From Cyclina sinensis (taxonomy: Eukaryota; Mollusca; Bivalvia; Venerida; Veneridae), in the NCBI GenBank assembly GCA_012932295.1, contig JAAONU010000013.1, positions 38,702,627-38,766,626 on the forward strand: a DNA stretch of 64,000 bases, written 5' to 3'. A model generated the notes under the pieces. That model did no database searches, was not told where the DNA came from, and saw nothing but the letters and a program-made list of their open reading frames with translations. Each line of letters begins with the position of its first letter. Position 1 is the first letter of the stretch. The position numbers and the translations under genes are program-made. This document shows, piece by piece, positions 11,957-22,217 of the stretch.

Positions 11957-14900
11957 CTGTAAGAAACAGAAAAGTTGACAGTTACAAATGAACCATTTAA
12001 TAATAGTATTATCATTCAACTGATGCTGCACTCTTTAGATACACAGATGAAAAGACACATATTGACATGATTAAAAAGTCTATAAATATACAAATCATAT
12101 TACAAAATAATGAAATTGATACTTAATACTCATGCCAATCCATCTCAAGCCAAAATGCAAGTCTGTTAAATGACCTCTTTTTCCTTCAATTTAAATGTTA
12201 TAATTCATTACCATTTCTCTTTCATGTAATGAGGGGCTGGGGGATGGAAGAAAGTGCCTCATGCCCTAGCTTGGATTCAAACCCTTGACTAAGCAAGCAA
12301 GGTGCAAACACCCAAACCACTGATTTATCAAGGACCTTAATGTTATTTATGAATAAAAAATATTTTGAAAAAGATTAAATTAGTTCTACGCCCACAATGT
12401 TATTTATGTATAAAGATACAATGTATTTTAACAAAGATTAAATAAATTCTATCTTCAGCAGTTTTTGTGTTAAAACCACAATCTGTTCATCACTTAATGA
12501 CAACAAATACAAAATGACAGCTGTTATTAGTGCTGAATACACGCATGCGATGCCTTTATTGATTTTGGTTTCTTTTTCTTCATTTGAAAAATAAAAAACT
12601 ACAACTGTACATAGCAGATAGCTAAATCAATGGCATGTGATATAACTGAAAACTCAAGGTTATATATTACAAACGTGTCTCAAAATCACTGAAACAAACA
12701 TCTATAAACAGTAAGAAAGCTACAACTACAGTATCGAACATCATCAAACTTCATGGTCACAGCTCTTCTGGTTTCAAAAATCACACCGACTTTAAAAGCC
12801 TTAACATCATATATTATGTGATGTACAACTAATCTGTTTTAAATACTATTTAAAATTTGCACTGATACAGCATCTCTCATAGCAATAACCTCACCTCGGT
12901 GCTACCTATGACTTGGATTCATAAAAGGACTAATTCCCTACTGACCAGTATCTTTGCATCTTGTGTTATTTATAACTGATGAGTTGTTGTTACTGTAAAA
13001 ATTCCTGAATGACTGGCATGAGACCCATCTTACCAAAGGCTGGAAAATGTGACTGATTTCTCTTGAGCTGACTTACAACATTGGTTAGTTTCTAATATCA
13101 ATTGAAAATTTGGAGCTACAGACTAATCTATCAACCAAACTGTCTACTCAAGACACATGCAGACATTTCAATAATGGAGAATGTACAAGGAACACTATAA
13201 AACACAGCTTCAATTCTAGCAATCATGAAACTTGAAAACCAGGAACTATGTTAATTTTGGAAAAAAAAAAAAAAAACAACCTAATGCAACCTGTAATTAC
13301 CTTTATGTGCATCAGTATGTCGATCAAGATGACACTTCTTGTAGAAGGCCATCTCACACCCATCTTCATTACACTTGAAATTCTTAGGTGCTTGCTGATG
13401 AGTTTCGTTTAAGTGAAGGGCTAAAGCACGCATAGTCTTGAAGCTTTTAGCGCATCCTTCAATTTCACAAGGAAATGGGCGGTCAGTCTGATGTGAAAGT
13501 AAGTGAAATTTGAGACCATTAACAGTTTTAAATGCTTTTTTACAATCTTCCTTATCACATTTGTAAGGTCTCTCTTCTGAGTGTAACTTTAAATGGCGTT
13601 TCATATTGTCTTCAGTATAAAACATTTTGTCACATTCAGTACACTTTACATTACGTTCACCTCTCTGCTCATGAATATGCCGAACATGCTTTTTTAAGTT
13701 CGCTTTGTAGTTTGATTTATAATCACACTGGTCACAGCTAAACAATTTTGGTTGGTCAGGATAATGAGATACTACGTGACACTTTAAGGAAGACTCATAC
13801 TGAAACTCTTTAGAACACTCTGGACATTTAAATGGAATTCTACCTTGGCACTCTTCCATATGCTTTTCTAGTGGAACTTCACTACATTTCACATAGCGAT
13901 TACAATTTTTACAGAATTTGCAATCACTTCTGTCCTTGTGTTCTTGCGTACAATGTTCTTCTAGGACATCTTCAGCATCAGTGCGAAACTTACAACGTTT
14001 ACACTGAAATATTCCATGAGTTCTCATGTGATTTATTACTAGCACCCGTTTCGGAGCGGAGTATTCGCATTCCTCACACTGATGCAACTTTGGTTTGGAG
14101 GTTAATTCTGGTTCTAAACCTAACTTTTCTGGCTGACATTTTCTTAAATGCCTAGTATGTCCACCTTTGCTGTGAGATAAATAACCACACTGGTCACATT
14201 TAATTGTTTGCTCAGATCTATTTTCAGTACTACCCTCCTCCTCATTTTGTCTTTTCTGTAATTCATTGCCAAGCTTCTGAGCATTGTTTTCCTTACGATC
14301 ACTGTTAATGCTTTCAAAACTTGTATCAAGATCAGAACTTTCATCTGATTCCTCATTTCCATCATCTTCAGACTCTGAATGGTTCGACTGTACAGGGTCT
14401 GAATTTTCAAGAATTTTATCTAAATTGTTCAAATTATTCACAACACTACCTTCAACATCTTCAACAGCTTGCTTGCCAAGAGAAGAAATCTTTTTCTTTG
14501 AGTCTGATTTGCATTTAATACTTTTAGTTTCATTTGCCTCAACACCATCTATTTTTCCTGCTAAAACACATTTTTCTGCTTGAGTCTTCCTTAATTCTTC
14601 TGTCTGTCTTTTTAATTCTGACTGAGCCTCTTCTTTCAGTAACTGTTTCTTAGTCTTTTTTATTTTCTTAACTTTTACTGAAGTTTCTTTAGCTTCTTCC
14701 TTGTCATTATTGCTTTCATTTTGTATACCCGACAGTTTTCTTTTCCTTCCTGGTTTTTTCTTTACAGTTCCATCTTCAGGATTAGTTTTGGTTTTGGCAA
14801 CACTCTTCTTTGATATATTTTTCTTTTTTGTTTCAGATTTATCTTCACCATCATCTTTAACATGATCATTTCCCTCTACAGTCAAATTTTTATTTATTTG

Positions 14901-15356
14901 CTTTTTCTTTGTTTTTGGAGATTTTTTCACAGATATTTCCTTCTCTTCATTATCATTTAAAGAATGCAGTTCAGAGTTCTTTACCTTCTTTTTTGGTTTA
15001 ACTTTTTTCTCAGGTGTCTCTAAAGATTCCAAAGCAGCTTCGCCATTCATTTCTGGACTCTTATTCAAAACCCTGTTGTAATTGCGTTTTTTCGGGGGAG
15101 TGCTCTTTAAAGAGGATATATCTGATGCATCATCATCTCCTATGACACTGCTTCGTTCGGACAATATGTCACTCTGATTATCAATGAAACTACCTGAATC
15201 ATTGAAGCTTGAACTTTCATCTTTAGAGGTTTTCACGGTTTTTCGTTTTTTAGGAGGAGTGCTCTTTGTTGAGCTATCATCTTCTCCCCCCTCTTCAACC
15301 AGGTCAGCCCGTCTGCGCAACTCTGGCTTCTTCTTTGGATCTTTAATTGTCCTCAT
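11238..15356 (-). CDS. C2H2 zinc-finger protein, 924 aa, two coding exons
   Basis: A probable nuclear DNA-binding regulator. Coding exon 1 runs 15356-13301 and ends aaaG|GTAATT. Coding exon 2 runs 11956-11238, after TTTCTTACAG. They join in phase (G|AT) and total 2,775 nt. Residues 1 to about 380 are a low-complexity K/E/S-rich tail with NLS-like TPPKKRK (twice in related form) and an AT-hook-like KKPGRKRK. Then come about 12 fingers. The first ends in Cys (CDQC...HLRKC), the fourth is irregular, and the rest are C2H2, several with C-x4-C spacing (CEIEGC, CNEDGC). Fingers 11 and 12 are in exon 2 and are followed by an acidic S/T-rich tail. The first in-frame ATG after a stop was taken as the start. 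The family beyond C2H2 is not recognised. The tail might splice onward at 11276|11275 (CAG|GTACAG). Confidence 0.85.
11957..13300 (-). other. Intron of the zinc-finger gene
   Basis: 1,344-nt intron with GT/AG ends. It contains one tRNA-like SINE relic (12262-12336) and a poly-A run at 13261-13276. No other structure was recognised. Confidence 0.75.
12262..12336 (-). repeat. tRNA-like SINE relic
   Basis: On the minus strand a box-A-like TAAATCAGTGGTTTGG is followed, after tRNA-like spacing, by a box-B match GGGTTTGAATCC. The acceptor stem does not pair well, so this is a decayed SINE head and not a tRNA gene. Confidence 0.4.
13301..15356 (-). CDS. Zinc-finger gene, coding exon 1
   Basis: 2,056 nt encoding residues 1-685 and the first base of codon 686. 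It holds the charged N-terminal region and fingers 1-10. The 3' boundary is the donor read on the minus strand as AAAG|GTAATT. Frames on the opposite strand across this exon are shadows. Confidence 0.88.
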
Positions 15357-15436
15357 GTTGGTATAAAGGTTTACCTTACATTTTCTCTTCAGTTGTAAAA
15401 TACATCACTCCCTAACCAGCGCTGTATGCAGAAATT
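15357..15436 (-). promoter_or_regulatory. 5' UTR segment of the zinc-finger gene, with upstream splice acceptor
   Basis: Reading the minus strand, TTTTATTTCAG immediately precedes 15436, giving a good acceptor. An 80-nt leader containing an in-frame stop follows, then the ATG at 15356. This implies at least one upstream non-coding exon, perhaps near 17 kb. Confidence 0.5.
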
Positions 15437-15859
15437 CTGAAATAAAAGAATAGTTATTTCATAATGTGCCTTCCTTGTCAGCTCAGACAAACCTGTTAAA
15501 CTGACTTCAAAAGACCAAATCTGTTGCTATCTTGTTTAATCTTTAATTTTCTTTATAACAAACAGGGTGCATTTCTTTTTAAAGCCACTATCGATATCAA
15601 TAAAGCCTAAAATCTTTATTACTGTAACATAGGTGGCTAATTTCTACAAGTATGTATTTCTTTTTTAGAAATGTATTAAATATTTTCATACATTTTAAAG
15701 TAAATAAAATAACATCAGGTTTTCAAAACTTCTACTGATTGTAAATGTTTAGTCCACATACATTTTTACAGACAATGGTGTGCTAGACAGACTGGAACCT
15801 TACCTGTATAACTGAATTATAGAAAATACCAAAAGTTTTTGCACCAGTGACTGAAGAGT

Positions 15860-16025
15860 AAAACATGTTAATTTGTAGTGAGGAAATAGAAAGATGACCA
15901 TACACAGTGTTAAAGGTAACTTTTCTTTCATTCAATAAGATTAAAACATGTTAATTTGTAGTGAGGAAATAGACAGATGACCATACACAGTGTTAAAGGT
16001 AACTTTTCTTTCATTCAATAAGATG
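15860..16025 (+). repeat. 83-bp direct tandem duplication
   Basis: Two adjacent 83-bp units (15860-15942 and 15943-16025) differ at about one base (AGAAAGATG versus AGACAGATG) apart from the ends. Such near-identity implies a recent duplication or an assembly artefact. The small open frame overlapping unit two is not a gene. Confidence 0.9.
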
Positions 16026-16979
16026 AGAAAATATCCAGCAGCTGAGAATTTCCACCTATCTTTTTACTTTCAATTTGAGATTTTTGATTTTACAAGACTG
16101 GATTCATGGTTGTTGTTTTACAAAAGAAAAAAAGAACTGCACTTATTTTGGCCAACAGTTATGTGTGATTGTTAAACTTACATCTGGTATCATTTTGTTT
16201 CAAGTGACTTTCACAAAATTGTAGTGCATGAGGATACAGTCTTTGAATTTCACGAAAAATATACTGACTATGTATGCATTCGCTCAGACAAGAAAACAGA
16301 AGCATAATGGCTTATTTCTAGGACTAGCATTTGCTGTGAATGGCATCATTTTTGTAATATACATAAATAACTGAATTTTTAAAACCAGTATTCACTGGTG
16401 TCTGGGTATTTCTCATCTGTCAATTGTAAAAGTACAAACAAATTCAGCTGGCCTAGAGCATAAGTGTCTATTAAAGATCATTAAACATTATCAATTTAAT
16501 AAATGGTGCCCGCTATCGTTTTGTATGACCCCAAATTTACTAACAGAACATTTTTAAAATTGGTAGGTCAGATAATCAATATTCAAGACAAGTTCCATTC
16601 TTTTTGCTTCAAATGGAAAGACATATGATATTGAATAATGACTGCGAAGAAGAGGAAGAAATAAACGCAAGTTAAACTGTAAGTCTAAAGTCTATTTTTT
16701 ATGCTTAAAATTATGCTGGTTTTTAGTCTCAAATTAGTGGTCTGCTCAAGTAAACAGTACACAAATTTGCACAGATTCACCACCATTTTACAGCCGTTAG
16801 GAAAAACAGATTACTATAAAATATAGCAATTCATAACAAATATAGGTAAATTTAACCTACTGCTTCCAAAATTTAGACCTCTGATTTATCATCATGCAGC
16901 AAACGATGAAAATACAAAATGTCTACATTTACAATACACATTCCGTCGGCCATTGCTAAATATAGCAAATCAATTCACT

Positions 16980-17330
16980 GAACGGCACCAAATGGCATAA
17001 ATCTCGTTCATTGGATGCGGCGCGTCAAAGGGTAAAGAATGTTGTCCAATCGAAATACGGCGGATATAGATAGGAAATGGCGCCAATGTACGACTGATGG
17101 AAAACAGTCAGGGTTTTAGAAATATCAAAAAATAAAGACAACATTTCAACATGAACACCCAAATATGTTTCAGATCGCGAAGATTGTTGGATGATTAAAT
17201 TGTGTAAGTATATCATATCCTTATAAGCTGTATGATTGTGATGTTTTGGTGGATATCTTGTCGCGGAATCAGCTGATAAAACCAGGTGCGCGCTAAATTG
17301 AGCTGTCAAAATATTACGAAATTGCGTCAC
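16980..17330. promoter_or_regulatory. Candidate promoter between divergent genes
   Basis: This is the only CpG-rich patch between the minus-strand zinc-finger gene and the plus-strand gene at 19.6 kb. It has CCAAT boxes in both orientations (CATTGGATG near 17010, GTCCAATCG near 17043), a GGCGCGTC stretch, and ATGGCGCCAAT near 17080, which resembles an E2F site. Both neighbours need a non-coding first exon, and this patch lies upstream of both. Start sites cannot be placed by eye. Confidence 0.4.
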
Positions 17331-17339
17331 AAAGGAAAA

Positions 17340-17810
17340 ACAAAGTGTAAATTTAGGAACAAATTATAAGAAATATTAAACCATGTACGATCTTGTGAAA
17401 GCCTGCTGAATATGTAGATGTACATGGGCAATTCTTTAATATGGGTATTGAATATATACAGCCTCAATTATTGGTGTTAGATCTACATATAGATCTACTT
17501 TATCCTAGATTTCACCACCCATGAGGCATAACTTCACAGACTTAGGCTAGAAAATGCATTGCATTACGCAGTAATACGCTATACGTTCATTTTTGCAGTC
17601 AGTGTTCAAGGGTGTAACTTATTAAATAATGCCTTTTAAGTGATGCTGCTGTACCAAATTTCAAAGGATTGGTCAAGCTTCAGCTTATTACTGCCAAAAG
17701 TCAATACTGACTGTACTAGGCAGGAGCGTGTCAGGAACATTAAAATTATTAAAGATGATAACAAAGAAAATAAGATTTTGCTAAAGATCTTAATTATGTA
17801 TTTTGAGTGT
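17340..17810. other. Presumed 5' UTR intron region
   Basis: No coding signal. The region may hold the unplaced non-coding first exon of the plus-strand gene. Confidence 0.3.
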
Positions 17811-18065
17811 TTAAGATCTATTAAACTTGTTCAATCCACAGATAAAAGCTGGCACAGTTGTGGTAGCCCGAATCTTAGTCGGTAATTCGTTCCAGAGACG
17901 TTTAGCCCTTGGAAAGAATGAGTTCATGTGATGTTGGGTTTTTGATTGCTGGATGATGAATTTGTTGTTTCTTGTGTTTGTAAGGTGATAGTGATCGACA
18001 TTGACTTGTTTGGTTTTTATTTTGTGTAGCATGACCAGGCTGGCATGGTTTCGCCTTTGTTCTAA
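17811..18065 (-). pseudogene. LINE reverse-transcriptase C-terminal remnant
   Basis: The minus strand encodes a 73-residue piece with SFFPRAKRLWNELP and then AFICGLNKF. This pattern (basic stretch, R-x-W-N-x-LP, hydrophobic F-based tail) is found at the C-terminal end of non-LTR retrotransposon polyproteins. The rest of the element is missing, as expected for a 5'-truncated, inactive copy. Confidence 0.65.
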
Positions 18066-18869
18066 TGTTGACCATTTTTAATTAAGCAGTGGTTAGTGGC
18101 CTACAGGTAGCCAAAGCTATCCAGTTACCATAAAGCTTGCTGAAACCATGAGTTACACTAACATTCTGGTAATCTGTTACTGGTTTTAGGGAAGTGTTTT
18201 ATCAGTAGTGCTAGACTGAATTCAAACTCTAGCTTGTTTACTTAGTCATTAGTTTTAGTCCATGCGCCTGCCAAGTATAGTAAGTACTGACTTTTGGCGG
18301 TAATTAGTTGAAGTTTTATGTAGAAATAAAGATCATCAGAGATGAATCCCAGTAAAAGGGTTTTCTGATACATGTATTCACTATTTTCATAAACTTTTCT
18401 TTCTTTAAAGTAATGTCTTTATCAAGGGAAAGGACAGAAGTATTTTGATTTTTGAAGAACATAATAGATATAACTGACAAGTCTACATACAAAAGAAGAC
18501 CTAAAATACGAGTCTAAAATAGCCCTGAAAAATTTTGTCACACAGGCTTATTATGATTTTCAGTTACTTAATCATTGTCGCAATTAATGCATTAAGAGAG
18601 TTTTTATATGTATGTACTGAAGATTTAGTAAAATTCTGTAGGATTTCTGCTACTGTTTTGTCATGGCTATTTTCAATTTAAATAGTTTTTGCCTGTATTT
18701 AAAAAGAAGTGTTTGATCATTAGAGATACAGGGTGTGACTTAACTAACTAGGTACAGCTTTCGTGGTACATACACAATACAGTTCTTTTTACGAAGCTTT
18801 CATAGTGGCTATTGTGATTGCTGGATTTCTTTCATGTATCTGTCACCGGTCTGTCTGTCCACACTGGGC

Positions 18870-19512
18870 TTGTTAACACTCTAAGAAATATTGCATTTAA
18901 TCAACATGGTAAGGATGTTTATCTTAATTTCTAAGTCAGGCTTGATTATGGGTCAAACTAGCCCACTGGCTTAAATCGAGGAAGAACTTATGTTCTAGAG
19001 GACACATTTTGAATTAAATCATGATGTTTTTTATTTGTCTTGATTATAATTTGTATCTTGTTCATGACAGAGAGTGGGGCATGTGGGGTCAATAAAGGCC
19101 ATATTTTCCAGCAGTTCTTATGTAAATCTTGTTTGAATGTTTGTCTTTCAGATGTTATCTAGGTCTTGTTCAGAAGTGGGTAAGGTTTGGATCAAAAATG
19201 TAGTTCAGCTGGCTAGTGGCCATATTTTCATCTGGATCTTAATGCTTGTTCTAGAATGTCTTGATAATACCTAGGTCATGTTGGGTAAAAAAAGCAGGTC
19301 ACCTGGCTAGAGGCTATATTTCTACCTCATCATAATGAAACATTTTAAGGATGATTGTCATGATGATATGTGGGTCATTTTCAAGATTTGGAGTGAAAAG
19401 CTAAAGGCCATATTTTCAACCAGATTATAAAAAAGTTTCTGGTAAAAGAGTACTCAAATTACGGTAGTTGTGGTATATAGTCACCAATAGTGCCATCATT
19501 GCCCTCTTGTCA
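18870..19512 (-). repeat. Partial pearl-like repeat, reverse orientation
   Basis: Read on the minus strand, the sequence begins ACAAGAGGGCAATGATGGC near 19510, the standard head of the local element family. About four diverged core units follow, marked by GGCCATATTTTC at about 19088, 19219, 19313 and 19407 on the plus strand. The far end is degraded and lacks the hairpin. Confidence 0.5.
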
Positions 19513-19632
19513 GAAGATACTTTTAGTTTAACTTTTAGAAAGTTTAATTATAATTTTTGGAGTACATGGCTTAAATTTACCAAACTTTGTTTTTCAGGGC
19601 TTGTGTTGAGCTGATCTGTTGTGAAGTAAAGA

Positions 19633-19762
19633 ATGTTTGAACCTGTGCAAGACATTGAACATAGCTATAAGCCAGTCTCTAGTGTTGAAGCATTGCTCTC
19701 TGTAAAACCAGAGTCTTCATTTGACAGTGGCTACAGCACTTCACCACCAGAGTTCAGCTTTG
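19633..19762 (+). CDS. S/T-P-x-K protein gene, coding exon 1
   Basis: 130 nt for residues 1-43 plus one base, ending ...TTTG|GTAATT. It includes DSGYSTSPPEF, a serine/proline patch close to a beta-TrCP-type phosphodegron. The exon's transcribed part begins at 19598. Confidence 0.75.
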
Positions 19763-21935
19763 GTAATTTCATCTTATGAGCTTTTAATTACTTCATGTAC
19801 TACACATTTAAAGAGGCTGTACTCCAGATTTGACATAAAAAAGATTTTTTCATAAATTATATATTTAGATGCCGTGAGATTATAACAACATAATATTTTA
19901 CTTCAAAACTGATTATAAAAGTCAAAATAGAATTAAAAAAAAATATTTTCGCTCCAGCCTGATTTGAACTCTGGACCCTCATGTTAACAAAATATTTCCA
20001 ACGCTTTTACTGTCACCACCATCGCCGCATGTGATATTACAGATATTTACTTTAAATGTTATACAATATAGTTATACCGTCGCGTTACGGTAAAGCACTT
20101 TGAAAGGGAAAAAAATCAATTTATAATGTAATTATTTGACTTATTTTTTGTCAGTAAGTTATTTTTTAAGCATTAGTCATAAATATTACAAGAAATTTAT
20201 AATACAAGAAAACTTTCTCTTTTTTTGTCATCCGGAGCACAGCCCCTTTAAAACCATTTTGCTAGAATGTCACAAGATGGAAGATTACAGAATGTTGCCT
20301 AAATACTAGTATTGAAATTTGTCCACCTAATGATAACATTCCAGTGCATTAAAAAGATAATTTCTTGGTTTTCTTCTCCATGCTTAATAAAGCATGCAGT
20401 TGTTTTATGAAATTGTTGTGGTCAGTAACATTTAAGCATGGAAAAGTTATTTATCATTTATTGCATACATCTCTTGTTTATCTCTTTATCAAACCATGGT
20501 TTTGTGCAAAAAGTAGCAAAATGTTTGAGTTATGCCGAACATTTCAATTTCTCCTATTGAGGTGAAGAAAATATTTCTAAATTATTACATGCTGCTTTCT
20601 TTTGTAGGTATTTCACCAGCTCCTGGATTGCCCCAAAGCCAGACACAACATACAGCCATGGACCACAATAGGGTATTCATTGCAAGTCCGCTTAAAAGCA
20701 ACACTTCAGAAATAAACCATGGTATAATTAGCTATAGCCCAGTCAAAATAGAACCTGGTTTGTTCAGTCCATTCAAGGATTCATCCCTTAGTCCGTTCAA
20801 GGATTCATCATTTAGTCCTCTTAAACTGATAAATCAGAGTCCTTCGAAGGGATCTTTTGATGATTGGGACAAAGATTTCTTTGCAAGCTTTCAGGAGAAT
20901 CTGTTTGGAGATATTGCAGGCAATACAAGCATTGTAGATGAGTGGTTAAAATCTCCACAGGGAAAAGCTTTATTGGAAAGCAGAAACAGCCCCATTAGAA
21001 ACAGCAGTTCTGCTGTACGAAAATTAAAGATATCTCCAGAAAACAAGAACAGGAAGCAAAATTTCCAACCACTTCATGACCATAATGCAGAGATCTTTAG
21101 TGCTCCTGTGTATGTGAAGGAAGAAGACTTTCAGAGTACAAGGATCAAAGAGGAGATAACAAGTCATGACCACATGTATGGACAGTCAACAGTTAATGCC
21201 AGTACAAATAGTCTCAGTGCAATAGACCCAAACAAAATGAGTGCTACACCTGTTAAACCCAGACTTACAAATATGGAGAATGCTCCAATACGTAAATTAT
21301 CAATGAGGATTCCAGGTGTGGTTGGAACAGTTCCCACCATTGTAATGCAAAAGGAAAATGTACCCGAGCAAAGCTGGCCATCAAAAGAAAAACTTAAGTT
21401 TGCACGGTTGCAGTTTCGAGAAATACTTAACAAAGCAGTTGAAAAAGAAAGGGAAATAATGAAGGAAGAGAGAAGGAAAAGGGATGAATTGCTTAAACGA
21501 CAAGCAAGAAGAAATGAGAAAAAGAATAAATGTGATTCAAGAATGGTGGTTCACACTGGTGGAGCTGTTTCTAAACTGGAACACAAGCATGGTGGAAAGC
21601 TTTCAAAAGAAGGAAAATCTAAGGGAAAAATAGGTCGTAAAGGTGGAAGGAAGGAAAAGTATGCTCAAATTAAAATGGCTTTGTCAAAGCCTGTGAAGAG
21701 AGAGGAGTCCCCACTGATACACAGAGAGCTGTTTCCACCAGCAGGTTTCACTGACCCGGGCTGGTATCCGAGTGATGGTGATGATGATGAAACCTGGTCG
21801 GGGCCACCACCACTGTTCAAACAGTCAAGTGTAGAAGTTGGTAGAAATGATGATTCTGATGAAGACTGGAACCCAGGTAGTTACCAGTATGAAACCTTGT
21901 CTGGGCGAAAAGTAAAGAAACGTAAACTTTACTGA
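19633..21935 (+). CDS. Unrecognised nuclear-type protein with S/T-P-x-K cluster and KEN box, 485 aa
   Basis: Two coding exons, 19633-19762 and 20608-21935, join in phase (G|GT) and total 1,458 nt. The acceptor TTTTTCAG before 19598 gives a 35-nt leader exon ahead of the ATG. Residues about 69-124 contain repeated S-P-x-K sites (SPLK, SPVK, SPFKDSS twice, SPLK, SPSK), the CDK consensus. Four psi-K-x-E motifs (VKIE, VKEE, IKEE, VKRE) suit SUMO attachment. QKENVPE is a KEN-type APC/C degron. Residues 304-351 form a highly charged probable helix, then come a basic G/K stretch, an acidic patch (DGDDDE, DDSDEDW) and a terminal SGRKVKKRKLY that resembles an NLS. I infer a cell-cycle-regulated nuclear factor. 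No catalytic or known DNA-binding domain is visible, and I do not recognise the family. Confidence 0.8.
19807..20252. mobile_element. MITE with TTTAAA-ended inverted repeats
   Basis: The left end TTTAAAGAGGCTGTACTCC and the right end, read in reverse, TTTAAAGGGGCTGTGCTCC, are inverted over about 23 bp. The 446-bp element lies wholly in the intron of the S/T-P-x-K gene. The A/T symmetry of TTTAAA hides the exact target site (TTAA or TTTAAA). There is no coding capacity. Confidence 0.7.
20608..21935 (+). CDS. S/T-P-x-K protein gene, coding exon 2
   Basis: 1,328 nt after acceptor TTTTGTAG, starting in phase with exon 1 and ending TGA at 21935. It encodes residues 44-485. The open frame extends upstream into the intron, but the acceptor and the better N-terminus favour the spliced start. 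Confidence 0.82.
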
Positions 21936-22217
21936 GACCTTTTAAGAAAATACATTGGTGTTTTGTTGTGTAGAAAAGTCGAACTGAAATGTTATATTCA
22001 CATATTTGGTAAAAGATATTTTTGTTACCTGCTTCAAAAACCTATTTCAGTTATTTATAGCTTTTAGGAGTGTACTGTTTCTGAATGTAACACATTAAAT
22101 ACAGCTTATTAGCTGTTAAAATTGTACACTTCTTTTTCATGGCCCTTTTGTTCGTACTTACTTTAATGTAGTTTAGTATCAAACGAGTAGGCATATTTTT
22201 ACTTGATAATAAATAAA
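21936..22217 (+). terminator. 3' UTR and polyadenylation signal of the S/T-P-x-K gene
   Basis: The first strong AATAAA after the stop is at 22212-22217, in ATAATAAATAAACGC, and a second ATAATAAAT follows near 22240. A longer AT-rich 3' UTR is possible. Confidence 0.5.

Noticed and set aside
13832..14155. 107-codon open frame opposite the zinc-finger exon
   Set aside because: Antisense shadow of the C2H2 coding sequence; the regular Cys/His codons keep the reverse frame open.
20532..20607. Start codon at 20532 for the S/T-P-x-K gene
   Set aside because: The extra 25 residues are upstream of a good TTTTGTAG acceptor in phase with the exon at 19633, so they are intron read-through.
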